From: Albugo candida
Taxonomy: Eukaryota; Oomycota; Peronosporomycetes; Albuginales; Albuginaceae
Reading direction: 5' to 3'
Length of the DNA stretch: 41,423 nt
NCBI GenBank assembly: GCA_905220665.1
Contig: CAJNAR010000062.1
Span: forward strand, 1 to 41,423
The translations under genes were made by a program, and so were the position numbers. Shown here one piece after another: positions 11,299 through 21,540 of this stretch (position 1 is the stretch's first letter; each line of letters starts with the position of its first letter). The notes beneath the pieces were generated by a model that was not told where the DNA came from, did no database searches, and saw nothing but the letters and a program-made list of their open reading frames with translations.

Positions 11299-11381
11299 AA
11301 TTGCTGCGGACACACCCAATTTTTGCTACGGATACACCCCTAAAAATAGAAATTAGAAACAAACCCCCTACTTCTGTACCG
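11299..11381 (+). repeat. Left terminal inverted repeat of the 968-bp element
   Basis: Contains two near-identical subunits of about 22 bp (TGCTGCGGACACACCCAATT and TGCTACGGATACACCCCTAA), i.e. a direct repeat inside the terminal repeat. Possible transposase-binding sites. Confidence 0.8.
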
Positions 11382-12184
11382 CAATGTCCGCTGCTCTCAA
11401 GTCCACTTCTAGCTGGTGGCAGTAACATCATAAGAAAAAGTGAACCTATTTCAAGAAGAGTAAGAGTAGCCTAGTAGGCAGGCATTTCAGAGAAGAAAGA
11501 AATCCAGCCACGATTGCCTTCTATTGATTTGCGCTCTTTGCTGATTCTAACTAAGCTTTCTGTCAAGCGAGAAGTTTACGCAGCATCTTTTCTCGAAACA
11601 AATGAGCTGGTGGTGCACCTCCAGTAATAGCACTCCCTTGCGCAGCTTCAGAAACGTAGTAGGATGTAAAAATGCCACAGGAATTACCATCCACTTGCTT
11701 TGTGCAGTTGGTCCAGGCGTGTATGTAAGCAAAACTGACACCATGTTCGGACTATTTAGCCACATGTTCTCGTCAAGCCACGGTTGTATAGCGTCACGTA
11801 GGTCTCAATTCTCCCGCTAAACAACATCGTCCATTTTGATATGAAAGAACACAGCAGGAAATTCAGTTACCGGCTTTGAAAACTAAAGTCCTTATATTGA
11901 AAAGACTCACCTCTGCAGCAAAGTACCTGATATTCTCCTCAACATTTTTTTCATTAGCTGGATTGCTTGTTGTATTCTGGAATAACAACAGAGAAAGAAA
12001 GTAGATTAATCAAAGAATACCATTCCAATCTGGCCTTGGGATTGGTCTGGGGGAATGGGCTAAGTAGTAAATTCGGGATTGAAGGTGCTAGCAGCTGAGA
12101 ACATGGCACCAGGAGTGGTGGACGGAGTGGTTAGGAGACCGGAGATGTAACAGGAGAGATAGACTTCTTGATTTACTCAATGGA

Positions 12185-12266
12185 CGGTACGAAGTAGGGG
12201 GTATGTTTCTAACTTATTTTTTTAGGGGTGTGTCCGTAGCAAAAATTGGGTGTGTCCGCAGCAATT
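12185..12266 (-). repeat. Right terminal inverted repeat of the 968-bp element
   Basis: Reverse complement of the left repeat with two single-base indels and a few substitutions; it keeps the same doubled subunit (GGGTGTGTCCGTAGC and GGGTGTGTCCGCAGC). Confidence 0.8.
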
Positions 12267-12332
12267 CCATTTATTTATGCGTGTGCCTATTGCCACTGAC
12301 GTTTTCACAATTGTCATAAACAAAACACCTCT

Positions 12333-13011
12333 GAGCCGTTAGCATTCACTCACCCTTCTATTTCATTGGCTAAAATTCACTACAATTGATGTTAGACGGA
12401 AATCAATATTCACTCACTTGTAACAACTACTACCACGCAACTCAGTACCACTCAATTTCACGCAAAAAGAAGAACAATCAGAATCTCAGCTTTTTAGATC
12501 AGTCAGCCAATCTCTTATATCACGAATGCTCACAGAGATATTGAATTATAGATTCATCTCAAACAATGAACGCGTTGACTGCACCGGCTGAGATTGCTTG
12601 TCCCTCCTTGGATTGGAGGAAACTAAAAATGCTCTGTTTGAACATGCATTAGCTGAAGGATATGCATTAGTACTTTGTTTGTCCTGTAGCTGAATGTTTT
12701 TCATCTAATGTCCGAATAACGGAATCCATTTCCTTGAATTCCACAAGTTCTAGTCCCATTTAGAATCTGAGTTAGCGAAATGAAAGCTTTAATTCTCTTT
12801 TTTATTTAGCCAAATTGCGCAGTTTGTGCTGTATGTGCTAAAGTGTTCAGGGTTAATAAGGTGACGTTAATTTATAGTGTGTTTGTGCCGAGGTGTAGTT
12901 GAAAGGGCGTCACCGCGCGTGATGGAGAGTGGTGTGGGTGAGTGATGAGTACCGATTACTGATACATTTTTTTTTAGCCAGTGATTTAGGGTGAGTGAAT
13001 ACCAACGGCTC
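12333..13011. mobile_element. 679-bp element with ~40-bp terminal inverted repeats
   Basis: The left end 12333-12374 (GAGCCGTTAGCATTCACTCACCC...) and the reverse complement of 12972-13011 (GAGCCGTTGGTATTCACTCACCC...) agree over about 40 bp and both run into GGCTAAAA. No ORF of note lies between, and no target duplication is recognisable. It is probably a MITE-like non-autonomous element or an old deletion derivative, lying between the 968-bp element and the MULE pseudogene. Confidence 0.65.
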
Positions 13012-13147
13012 CGTGAATTTATCGATAGGGTGACTATAGTATTGCGTCTCCGTAAGATAGATACATAATACCTTACACGTTTTCACGATTTCGTATTTCT
13101 TTGCTTCCTTCCCTACCACGCAGCAATATACAACGAGTTGCGCAATT

Positions 13148-13526
13148 ATGACGGCTTTCAAGCAAACAATGGATGCAAGATACACGAAAGAGTATGATTT
13201 CATTGTTCAGAATAAATTTCTGCAGCCACCAACCGGACTTGCTGGAGTTGAATATAGTTCTCGCAAAGCAATAAAAAGACATTGAATGAATCCGCTGCCA
13301 CAAAGGCTATGGGATAGTGACAAAATAATCCTACAAGCAGCGTAACGGGCACTATTCAGTCCATTACAAATGGAAATGAGGAGGGTCTTAACGCAATCGG
13401 CTTGGTCTAACGGAAGATACTAGAGCACGAAAGACTTCGGCAGTACTCGCTAATTGTCCATTCCGCGTGGAAGCCATACAGGATGAACTGCACTGGACTT
13501 TCCATGTGGTTGACGAGGATCATAAT
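13148..13526 (+). pseudogene. MULE transposase, 5' part (upstream of the Copia insertion)
   Basis: Reading across frames gives the N-terminal DNA-binding region of a Mutator-like (MULE/FAR1-type) transposase: KGYGIVTK and SYKQRNGHYSVHYKWK segments, then TSAVLANCPFRVEA, and a histidine-containing end VVDEDHNH. The last His codon is completed only when the Copia element and one copy of its target duplication are removed. Several in-frame stops and shifts lie upstream. ATG 13148 is the first plausible start but unproven. Confidence 0.75.
13522..13526 (+). repeat. Target-site duplication ATAAT, left copy
   Basis: ATAAT lies immediately before the 5' LTR and is repeated exactly after the 3' LTR (18080-18084). 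A 5-bp duplication is the expected product of Copia integrase. Confidence 0.9.
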
Positions 13527-13677
13527 TGTTGGAAGGACTTAAGAATGTCCTTCAGTTTTCTAGTCGCACTTGGTACTTAGTCTTACGATTGGTTAGGATT
13601 TTGATTTTTCTAAAAATAAAACCTCAGTTTTTTTGGCAAATTTTCCCAACGCAACCATCTTCGCTCACGTGTCAACA
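13527..13677 (+). repeat. 5' LTR (151 bp)
   Basis: Starts TGTTG, ends CAACA. Shares the internal run TTCTAGTCGCACTTGGTACT with the 3' LTR. It should carry the element's promoter and polyadenylation signal (a run like AATAAAAC is present). Confidence 0.92.
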
Positions 13678-13689
13678 GGTTACGATCCC
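13678..13689 (+). other. Primer-binding site, half-tRNA initiator Met type
   Basis: GGTTACGATCCC follows the LTR directly and matches 10 of 12 bases of GGTTATGAGCCC, the complement of the initiator tRNA-Met anticodon arm that is exact in the first element (5310-5321). The two differences are likely decay. Confidence 0.65.
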
Positions 13690-13714
13690 AACCAAGATTC
13701 CCTCAGCCAAGAAC

Positions 13715-14694
13715 ATGGAAAAATCCCACGGATCAGATGAGTCAAAGATGGACCGAATGATAATGCTGCTCGGAAATCGACTGGACAAGATCGAAACCGA
13801 GCGAAGCGTCAGCTCGCCCGTGCCACCACCACCCGTGCGAACGGGAAGCGTATTTGCTGAACCAAGCAGCCAAGGACAGTTTTTACAATTTCATCCCTGG
13901 ATGCGAAACCGATGCAGCATCGTGGAAGCGGGATGAGGAGGAGCTTTGTCCATGCCATGCAACATAATGCGCTGGACGGGCTAAATCGAGTGAGATTCCC
14001 AGCAGCAAGGGATATGAAGCTCGCCATTCAGCCATTCGACGGGAAAGAACATACTAGGGACTTGGAGCGACGTTTACCCAGTGGTTTGTTCGTTTCTTGC
14101 GGTAACTATCGCACGCCCAGAAAGGATCCGGCGGAATTTGGAGTGAGGAGTTGAAGCTGGACTGCCGAGGACGGCATCTGAGCGGTAAAGCGCTCACTTC
14201 TTACGAGCAGCAAGTCCCTCAATGGATGACTCAGTGCTCAAGCGTTGAAGAAGCGATGGATCGGACCAACGAAGTATTCCGGCCCAACATCACCAAGACG
14301 CAGGCAACACGCCTTTTCACGACAAAAAAACCGACTGGACGTTCTTGGAGTGAGTATTTTTTTATTTCTTTCGGCAGTCAGTGAAGTAGTCGGTGGAGCA
14401 GATGATAGTCAAGTACGCAAAACCTGATTTTAAACAAGCTCTGATGGCCCGTGTCAATGCAATGAGAGAAGAAACCAGACGGCAAGCCGAGGAATTATGT
14501 CAATTTGCCCAGATTATGGATTCAGACATCAGTGATGCACCAAGAGAGCCAAAGAAATGGGCTCGCGACCGAATCGGTGCGATAAAAGAATCGAAGCCGA
14601 AGAGGCGAATGAACTGCTACAATTGCGTGAAAAGTGGACATATCAAAAAGGATTGCCGGAATCAGAGCTCCATCAGCAATGTAGACATCGTTTA
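13715..14694 (+). pseudogene. gag: Copia gag with CCHC zinc knuckle, frameshifted
   Basis: ATG 13715 opens MEKSHGSDESK and the frame runs to 13936; coding then jumps to 13912-14154 (IQPFDGKEHTRDLE), 14151-14384 (capsid-like helices, SVEEAMDRTNE) and 14393-14694. The last part ends with a zinc knuckle, CYNCVKSGHIKKDC, canonical CX2CX4HX4C spacing, used for RNA binding. Three frameshifts are needed to read through, so no intact Gag can be made. Its match to the element at 5310 in the PFDGKE and knuckle regions shows they are the same family. Confidence 0.85.
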
Positions 14695-15742
14695 GGGATT
14701 GTATGCAAAAGTACTGCGCTGGAACAAACGAATACATTATGGATTCTAGACAGCGGATCCAGCAGGCATCTTGTAACCGATATAAGCATTTTACAACATC
14801 GAAAGGAATGCAACGAATCATGCATACTTCCAAATGGGAAGGAAGGAAATGAAGATGAGATGGACAGGATCGGCGAAAATTATCGCAACAGTCAACAAGG
14901 AATGTTTTCTTGAACGATGTGCAACATTCGGAACAACTCCCTTGGAACATTGTCTTGTATGGAAAGTTGGAGGCAAAAGGATGCAAGTTGATGTATCAAC
15001 CAGATGGATCGAGAGCTTTTCAACGTACTTCTGATGGTGCGATCGTGTTCGAAGTAAATATGGTTAAGAACGTTCTCGTGATTGAGACAGAAGGTCGAGA
15101 ACGCGTATCAAGTGTTATGGATATACTCCCTCAATTGAGTCCGTGGACAAAACAAACAAACAGATGGGAAGTGTTCTACAATTCCATCAACGATTTGGTC
15201 ATCTAAATTACGACACTATTGAGCGTATAGCAAAGCTTCCGGATTCGGCGATCGAAATTGATGACCATCGGCGATTGAAATGCGTTACTTGCCCGGAAAG
15301 CAAGCAAACAAAGAACAAACAGTCTCCAAAAGATACCGGTATAAACTCACCAACCGAACGAATTGGTGGAGTCATATGCAGTGATCTGAAGGGTACGATC
15401 ACGCCTCTAGACCGACGTGGAAATCGATACTTGGTCAATTTGATCGACTACAAATCGAACTATTGTCGGGTATTCTTGGCCAAGACTAAGAGTGAAGCAG
15501 CTATGAAGGTCCAAGATTTCCTAATTTACTTCGAGAAGCGATTTGATTACACGATTTATGTTCTACGAACTGATGGTGGCGCAGAATACAGAAATATTGA
15601 CCTTTTCTGCAAAGGAGAGGGAGTACGAAGACAAATCAGTGAGGCCGAAAATCAAGCGTCGAATGGGAAATCTGAACGAATGCATAGAACACTCATGAAC
15701 CTAGTGCGGTCTACGATATTTCGAAGCTCCATGGCTCTATAA
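14695..15742 (+). pseudogene. pol: Copia protease and integrase, frameshifted
   Basis: Protease active site LWILDSGSSRHLV lies near 14740. The GAG-pre-integrase segment (FGHLNYDTIERIAK, with CVTC) and integrase core follow in one open frame, 15143-15742. Catalytic residues are recognisable: Asp in VICSDLKG, Asp in LRTDGGAEYR, Glu in NGKSERMHR, i.e. the DDE triad that joins the cDNA to host DNA. The frame ends at a TAA after FRSSMAL; further integrase C-terminal sequence (AAEYATYILNRSPN) continues in another frame to about 15960. Confidence 0.85.
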
Positions 15743-15978
15743 TTTTAGGGAGATGCCGCCGAATATGCGACGTATATCCTTAATAGAAGCCCAAACAGAG
15801 CGAACGATGGAAGACAACCCCTTTGAAAGTGTTGACCGGGAAGGATACAAGTCTAGTTGATGTGGTAACATTCGGCTCACCTTGTTCGGTTCGACTTCGA
15901 ATTGGAAAAAAGTCTCTACCAAAGCGAAGCGACCGAGAAATTGTCATCGGAAATTGCGATGAAACCAAAGCGTACTAA

Positions 15979-17958
15979 GTGGATTTACCCAAATCAAAGA
16001 CTGTCATTATTAGTCAAGACATTTCAAATGTGGAGTCAGCGTTGGAACGAGAAAATGGAAATGGAAATTCCAAGGGACCTCAACAGGATTTGACAGATGC
16101 AGACGTGAAAGCTCATGAGGATACCAACGTTAAAAAGGATTCAATCACAACTGCTACAAGCACACGAATGAATCTCAACAAGAAGGATCCAAGAAACAAG
16201 ATGGTTACCAGAAACCAAGGAGGCAAAGCTTGAGCTCGAGACATCGTTTCAGTGCTGATTGAGCCGGATCCGAAGACGCACAACCAAACAATGAAGTCAG
16301 TAAATCATGTCGAATGGAAGGAGGCTGTAGACGCAGAACTAGCCTCATTAGAGGAAAACCGAACACGGAACATTGTACCAAGAACCAAAGAGATTGAAGC
16401 CTCACATACCAAGTGGGTATTCAAGCGAAAAACGGACGCAAACGGGAATCTGGAACGGTTAAAGGCTAGAATGGTTGCTTGCGGGCAAAAACTAGTATTC
16501 GGAGTCAACTACGACATGACATTTGCAGCAGTCATGGATTTAGGGACAGCAAAGCTCATACTAGCATTAGCAAGGATCTGGGAAATACCAGCGAGGCATG
16601 GTGACGTACCTAATGCGTACGTGAAGGCACCAGCACAAAAGAACTTGGACTTGTATTTGCACGTGCCTCAAGGAGTGCAAATATCGGTTTCCAAGATGGA
16701 TGAACTCGGTGTTACGAGTCGTGATCAAGTGGTACTACGATTACAAAAGAGTCTATATGGGTTGAAGCAAGCAGGAAGGCTATGGAGTCACCTTTTGCAC
16801 GAAAAGCTAAGCAAAGCCGGTTCTAAACAAAGTCTCACAGACGCATGTTTATATTACGACCATGACACAAGCGGAATTACGGTTTTGGGGGTATATGTCG
16901 ATGATATACTGATAACGGGGACAAGGCTTTCGAGAATCGAGTCGACATTTGATAGTCTTTCAAGTCTTTCAATCAATAACCTTGGACCCGTCAGCAAGTT
17001 CCTGGGAATGCGAGTTCAGTACAGCGAAGAAGATGGTTACTCTTTGGATCGGGAACCGTCCATATGTGATTTGATAACGAAAATGGAAATGGATGAAGCG
17101 CATCCGGTTCTCACGCCTATCGGTCAGGACTACAGCGATAGCACAACATCGAATTCGGACCTCTTGGAGATGCGTTCAGTCAAGAAGCCAACGATCAAGA
17201 AGTTTTTGTCTTTGGCGGGAAGCCTTTTATGGTTTGCGCGTTGCACCCGTCCAGACATCACTTTCGCTATACACAAGCTGATGAGACGTACTTATGCACC
17301 AACAACAGCCGATTGGGCGTTAGGTGTCAGAGTGGTGAAGTATCTCAAGGGTACGAAACTTCTAAAGCTCTATCTGGGTGGTGAAGTATGCACCAATCCC
17401 AGAGAAGTCACTCTATAGGCGTTTTCAAATGCTGATTATGCGGTGGATGATGAAACGAGAAAGAGCACATCTGGTACAGCATTCGTTTTGAATGGAATGC
17501 CGATCAGCTGGTCATGCAAGAAGCAGCATTCCGTGGCAGTATCGACGATGGAAGCGGAGTTCGTAGCAGCATCGAAGGCACCGCAGGAAATACTTGGAGC
17601 AAGGGAGTTATTCAAAGAGTTGAACTTCAAAGTGAAGGAGGCAATGATCTTGTGGATGGATAATAAGGCGGCTATCAGTCAGTTTCTCAGCGAAGCTACT
17701 TCAATCAAGGCTAAACATATCGACGTCCGACTAAAATTCATCAGATCTTACATGGTCAAACAGATTATCGCACCTAGGTACGTGCATACATCGAAGATGA
17801 TGGCCGACTTGCAGGCAAAGGCGTTTCCGACACCAAGATTTCTTCAGCTAAGAGACTTATGGCAGTTACGGGATCGAACGATGCAAGTTGAAGATGGCAA
17901 AATTTCAAGTGCAACCAGAAAAGAAGGAGTGTTGAAAGAACGTAAGAATGTCCTTTAG
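15979..17958 (+). pseudogene. pol: Copia reverse transcriptase-RNase H, one frame with two stop codons
   Basis: A single reading frame spans this stretch, broken only by TGA at 16231-16233 and TAG at 17416-17418. RT motifs are in order: HTKWVFKRK, LKARMVACGQ, QKSLYGLKQAGRLW, the catalytic VYVDDILITG, and LSLAGSLLWFARCTRPDI. RNase H follows with ADYA (Asp), STMEAEFVAA (Glu) and LWMDNKAA (Asp), all catalytic residues kept. RT copies the element RNA into DNA; RNase H removes the RNA. The frame runs 29 nt into the 3' LTR before stopping. This is much better preserved than gag or integrase. Confidence 0.9.
17917..17929 (+). other. Polypurine tract
   Basis: AGAAAAGAAGGAG is all purine and abuts the 3' LTR, the position of the plus-strand primer in LTR elements. 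Confidence 0.8.
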
Positions 17959-18079
17959 GTTTCTAGTCGCACTTGGTACTTAGTCTTACCTTTGGCTACG
18001 ATTTTATTTTTTATTAACATAAAACCTCAGCATTTTTGGCAAATTTCCCAAAGCAACCATCTTCGCTCACCTGCCAACA
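17930..18079 (+). repeat. 3' LTR (150 bp)
   Basis: Starts TGTTGAAAGAACG and ends GCCAACA; about 19 mismatches and one 1-base indel against the 5' LTR by hand alignment. Confidence 0.92.
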
Positions 18080-18084
18080 ATAAT
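18080..18084 (+). repeat. Target-site duplication ATAAT, right copy
   Basis: Exact copy of 13522-13526, directly after the 3' LTR. Confidence 0.9.
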
Positions 18085-19130
18085 CATATGCCGTCCACCT
18101 CCACAAGCGCTCATCCTATCCACCTCAGACTCGATACAGAAATGGAATAGACAATAGTTGGATTGTATGATGATGGGGTTTCAACGAGAAACATTTAAGA
18201 GTGTTTGCGGAATGATCATGGACTTGTTTTGCCTAAAACGAAACTGGATAACGTCCGCCAAGCTGCAATTCATTGAACATTGAATGGCTGTACATCGATG
18301 GATGCCCTTGTACAGAAATTTCGCAGATTGCAATTTGATGTTGAAACAATAGTGAACACTAATGACGGAAAAATTCCCACCTGTACTTTACCCATCCAAC
18401 ATCTACCGAGATGGCTCGGAGCCACAATGACATTTTTCTGTTGGATGCCACATACAGGAAAAATGCTTTGAAGCTTCCGTTGTTGCATCTCGTTGGGTGC
18501 TCGTCGATGTATAAAACAATTTCCGTCGCATTTTTTTCATGACGAACGAGAGTCAATCCTCACACTCTTCAGCAATAAAATTCTTTCGATGGATCTTTAG
18601 GGACGGATTTCTCCCGAAAGCCTTTGTCGTTGATCGCGAGTTGGCACTAATTCCAGGAATTCAAGAACACTTTCCTGCTTCCCAAATTCTCTTATGCTTA
18701 TGGCATATTGAAAAACATAGTTAAAAAATGCAAAGCATCTATTCCAAGAGAAGAAGAATGGATAGCGTTCATGAAGGATTGGAGGGCAATCATGTACGCA
18801 GAAACTGAAGGCTCCTTCGAAGAACTATGGCAACGTTTCAGATTGCGTGCAGACAGTGCAATCATCAAGTATATTGCCGAAACATGGATTTTATATAAAT
18901 AAATGCTTGTTGCTACTTGAACTGACCGTATAACGCATTTCGGTCATACTGCAACCTCGCGCGGTGAAAGTGCTCACCGCATGATCAAGCAAGACAAGCC
19001 AACTAGCTTGAAAAACCTTCTTTCGTATTGTGAAAAATTATAGCTAGCTGTTGAAATTAAACTTGCAGAGTACGATGTGTCCCGACAGCGTCAACAGATG
19101 AGAATTTGCAACTATGCACAGCCAAGGCCT
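18080..19130 (+). pseudogene. MULE transposase, catalytic part (downstream of the Copia insertion)
   Basis: Coding resumes in frame with the 5' part (HMPSTSTSAH) and continues through shifts. The MULE DDE domain is recognisable: LLDATYRKNALKLPLLHLVG near 18430-18490 (first catalytic Asp), FVVDRELALIPGIQEHFP with LLCLWHIEK at 18620-18720 (second Asp and the conserved CxWH), and FGHTATSRGESAH near 18940 (third acidic residue). Such enzymes cut and paste Mutator-like DNA transposons. Stops and frameshifts throughout show it is dead. No terminal inverted repeats of this element were found on either side. Confidence 0.82.
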
Positions 19131-20473
19131 CCAGGAATGACTTTCTGGATATTAATCTGAAAATTTCGCATTTTGCACGGAATAAAATCCACGAATAGTT
19201 AAAAGTTGTCCATCAGCCACAAAGAAACGACGAAGACTTATGCTCTGGAGTGTTTCGCACCGTCTGGGGTCTTCGTTTGTCTGTGGCACTAGTGAATCGT
19301 GTGTAGAAATAGTGAAAACGATCGATGAGTCACACAAAGTAGTCAATCATGCTAATTTACACAAATTAGCTAATAAGCGGTGTTTTGTCTGTTGCAATAG
19401 TCACAACCTTGATTAATATCGCAGCTTTGTTGCTGAATGCGCTCGATGTATCTACTCTCGTAAATGAACGACTCCATTTTTCGCAGACACACTGGTGCTA
19501 ACATTGTCATACTCATCCAAACTTACTTTTATCCATCTTTCTTTCTTGATATGATTTATTCAGATGGTTTAACGGAGTCCCATAAATGTACCACGTTGTT
19601 GCCAATTCAAATACCAATAAGTCAGCTCCAATACAGCTATGTCGATGGCATAAGAAGTAAGGATGTATCATGATAAGATGATTGCGATGATTTTGCTTCG
19701 GTGGGCAGGCAAAGCTCTGATATGTCAAATTTTTGCGATCCATTATACGAATGTACAATTGAAGGAAGGTAAAGTTTCCCTGAAATAACTTATCCCACGC
19801 GTGTGTGGGAATGCCTTATTCATCTTGACGCATTGCAGTATGCTATCACTCTGTTTGTACTAAGTAAAATTCAATAGACGTTGTATTAATCATCAACAGC
19901 GTCATAATTGAACTGTACACGAAACATGGTTAGAAGCTAGAAACTTTCTTGATAAAAATCTAGCGACTTTGTAGGAGGTGATTTTTAGCACTAAGTAAAT
20001 CATCTGCATCAGGAAGTTCAGTCAGAATGGAACATTAAGAAGGAAGATGAATGGTGTGAAGCCCCAAGAATCGGCCGGATGTCTTCCGACTAGCTATCTT
20101 TGAAGTTTAATGGAAATAATTTCCAAAGCGGACTGCAGGGAATTTGGATAGTCAAACAATTAGCTAACAAATTACATTATCAGCTCTCGTGCCCGTAGCT
20201 ATTGTTTTGAGCCAAACCAGTGAATGACCGCGTCTGATATTGGTCACTCTACCACTTTAACTTTTTGCATCAGTCAACGCAATTGAGCATTTTATTGTCA
20301 GCAGTCCCTGTTAGATGTCAAATGTGTAGACAAGAGGATTCCTGACGAAATATTGGCAAATGTAGAAGCGCGGATATTTTGCATGCTTTTTATCTTCCTC
20401 TTCCTCCTTCCTCTTTTGTATTATGAACCCCCTTGTTTGGCAGGTTCGTTTACTTTTTGAAGTCGTTACAAAC
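19131..20473. other. Post-MULE region, no clear gene
   Basis: The left part may still be the decayed C-terminal tail of the MULE transposase. A small imperfect inverted repeat lies around 19214-19285 (GCCACAAAG... against GTCTGTGGC) and a 6-bp hairpin TCCCAC/GTGGGA at 19793-19810. Nothing else is supportable. Confidence 0.4.
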
Positions 20474-20701
20474 CTACTGCGCAGGAATCAGCTCTAACGG
20501 AAAGTGCACAAAATCCTGAAAACTGTCGTTAGGAAATCCATGAAACGTGAAACGTCCATGACACCTTTCGACAGTGCTTAAATTCTTATCGTCTTTTTCA
20601 TAAATTGTTTTTTCATTTGCGCAAAGATAGCCAGTGTTGGAAATTCGTTCACCTCGACGACAGATTCGTTTCGGCATGTCTTTAAATACCCCAATATTCA
20701 T
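20474..20701 (-). CDS. Short unrecognised ORF, 75 codons
   Basis: Opens MNIGVFKDMPKRICRRGE and ends ELIPAQ. Composition is ordinary and coding-like (Cys, Trp-poor, charged, with GRFTFHGFPNDSF), but there is no signal peptide, no domain I know and no core-promoter motif upstream. It could be a real small gene or an exon or fragment of a decayed one. Confidence 0.3.
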   Translation of the reverse strand: MNIGVFKDMPKRICRRGERISNTGYLCANEKTIYEKDDKNLSTVERCHGRFTFHGFPNDSFQDFVHFPLELIPAQ

Positions 20702-20946
20702 AGCGTTAGAGTAAGTGCAAATATCACCCTATTTTGGCTTCATTTGAGAATTATTCTATAGAGTAGATCAATAATTGATATCTTTTTAGCCTCGCGTAGC
20801 AATAAAAAATCAGATGTGGTGAGAAATGGAATGATTAGAATCTACGTTTTCTTGAAAGGATTGATGTGAATCAAAATCTCTACTTAGCGATCTTTTTGTT
20901 TCTGGAAATGACGGTTCGCACCAAGAAGGACGTATTTGTATTACAC

Positions 20947-21387
20947 TTAAGAGCGTTTCCCCGGCTCTGTCGAGTTCGTATTATGGGACCCTAGCATTCG
21001 CTTACCCCTGACTGTTTCTTTATTTCCGGCCAATTGATTTATGGATAGAGTAGATCCAATGGGTGAGAAATGTCCATCTGGTGCGGCCTTGTGCGATAAT
21101 TGTAATGGCGTATAGACCTTTTGTATTGTGGAGACGACGACAAGAAGTTCTGCAAGACGTAGGTTCTCGTGAGGAATGGCTGGGAGGCAGTTGAATGTAC
21201 GATTTCGATAAGAGGGCAATTGAAGCATGTTTAAGTAATCAGTCGGCTGGGATGGCGGATAATGTGCCAGAATAGCTTCCATCGAGACTTTTTGAAGTGG
21301 ATCGGGGCGGTTTTATGTTGTACCGCTTGTAGAGATCCGTGACTCTGATGTGCTGGGAATACTGAATACGGAGGATGCGGCGGACAT
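20947..21387 (-). pseudogene. Unrecognised protein gene with one in-frame stop
   Basis: ATG 21387 sits in a favourable GCCACCATG context and opens MSAASSVFSIPSTSESR. After 24 codons a single TAA (21313-21315) interrupts, and the same frame then continues for 121 codons (MEAILAHYPPSQPTDYLNM, LRLAELLVVVSTIQKVY) to a stop at 20947. The same frame is also open upstream to 21540. The protein would be Ser/Pro-rich at its start with a leucine-rich helical middle. Function unknown. The lone stop could be a recent mutation, an allele or a sequencing error; alternatively translation starts at the ATG at 21282. Confidence 0.45.
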
Positions 21388-21540
21388 GGTGGCGATGATA
21401 CGCCTCAAGGTTACTGATGTCGCGATCTGTAAAACCCCATGTGCCAGAATTGAATAGAAATTAGGTACCACATAGACTTTGTACAAGCAAAGCGTAATGT
21501 ATACGATCGGTTTATTGCAATCGCAGCTGGATTGAGTCAC

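Larger units (their letters stand above)
11299..12266. mobile_element. 968-bp DNA element with ~83-bp terminal inverted repeats
   Basis: The left end (11299-11381) and the reverse complement of the right end (12185-12266) match almost throughout, both starting AATTGCTGCGGACACACCC. The interior has only short frames (for example 11547-11765, minus) and no recognisable transposase, so it looks non-autonomous. No clean target-site duplication is visible; the flanks are AT-rich (CATTTTATT left, CATTTATTT right) and only roughly alike. The superfamily is unresolved. Confidence 0.8.
13527..18079 (+). mobile_element. Complete but decayed Ty1/Copia LTR retrotransposon (4553 bp)
   Basis: LTRs of 151 and 150 bp begin TGTTG and end CAACA, flanked by a perfect ATAAT duplication. 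A primer-binding site abuts the 5' LTR and a purine tract abuts the 3' LTR. Gag, protease, integrase, RT and RNase H follow in Copia order. By my hand alignment the LTRs differ at about 19 positions plus one indel (~87% identical), so the insertion is old. Gag and integrase are frameshifted; RT-RNase H is one frame with two stop codons. It inserted into a MULE transposase gene. Confidence 0.95.
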
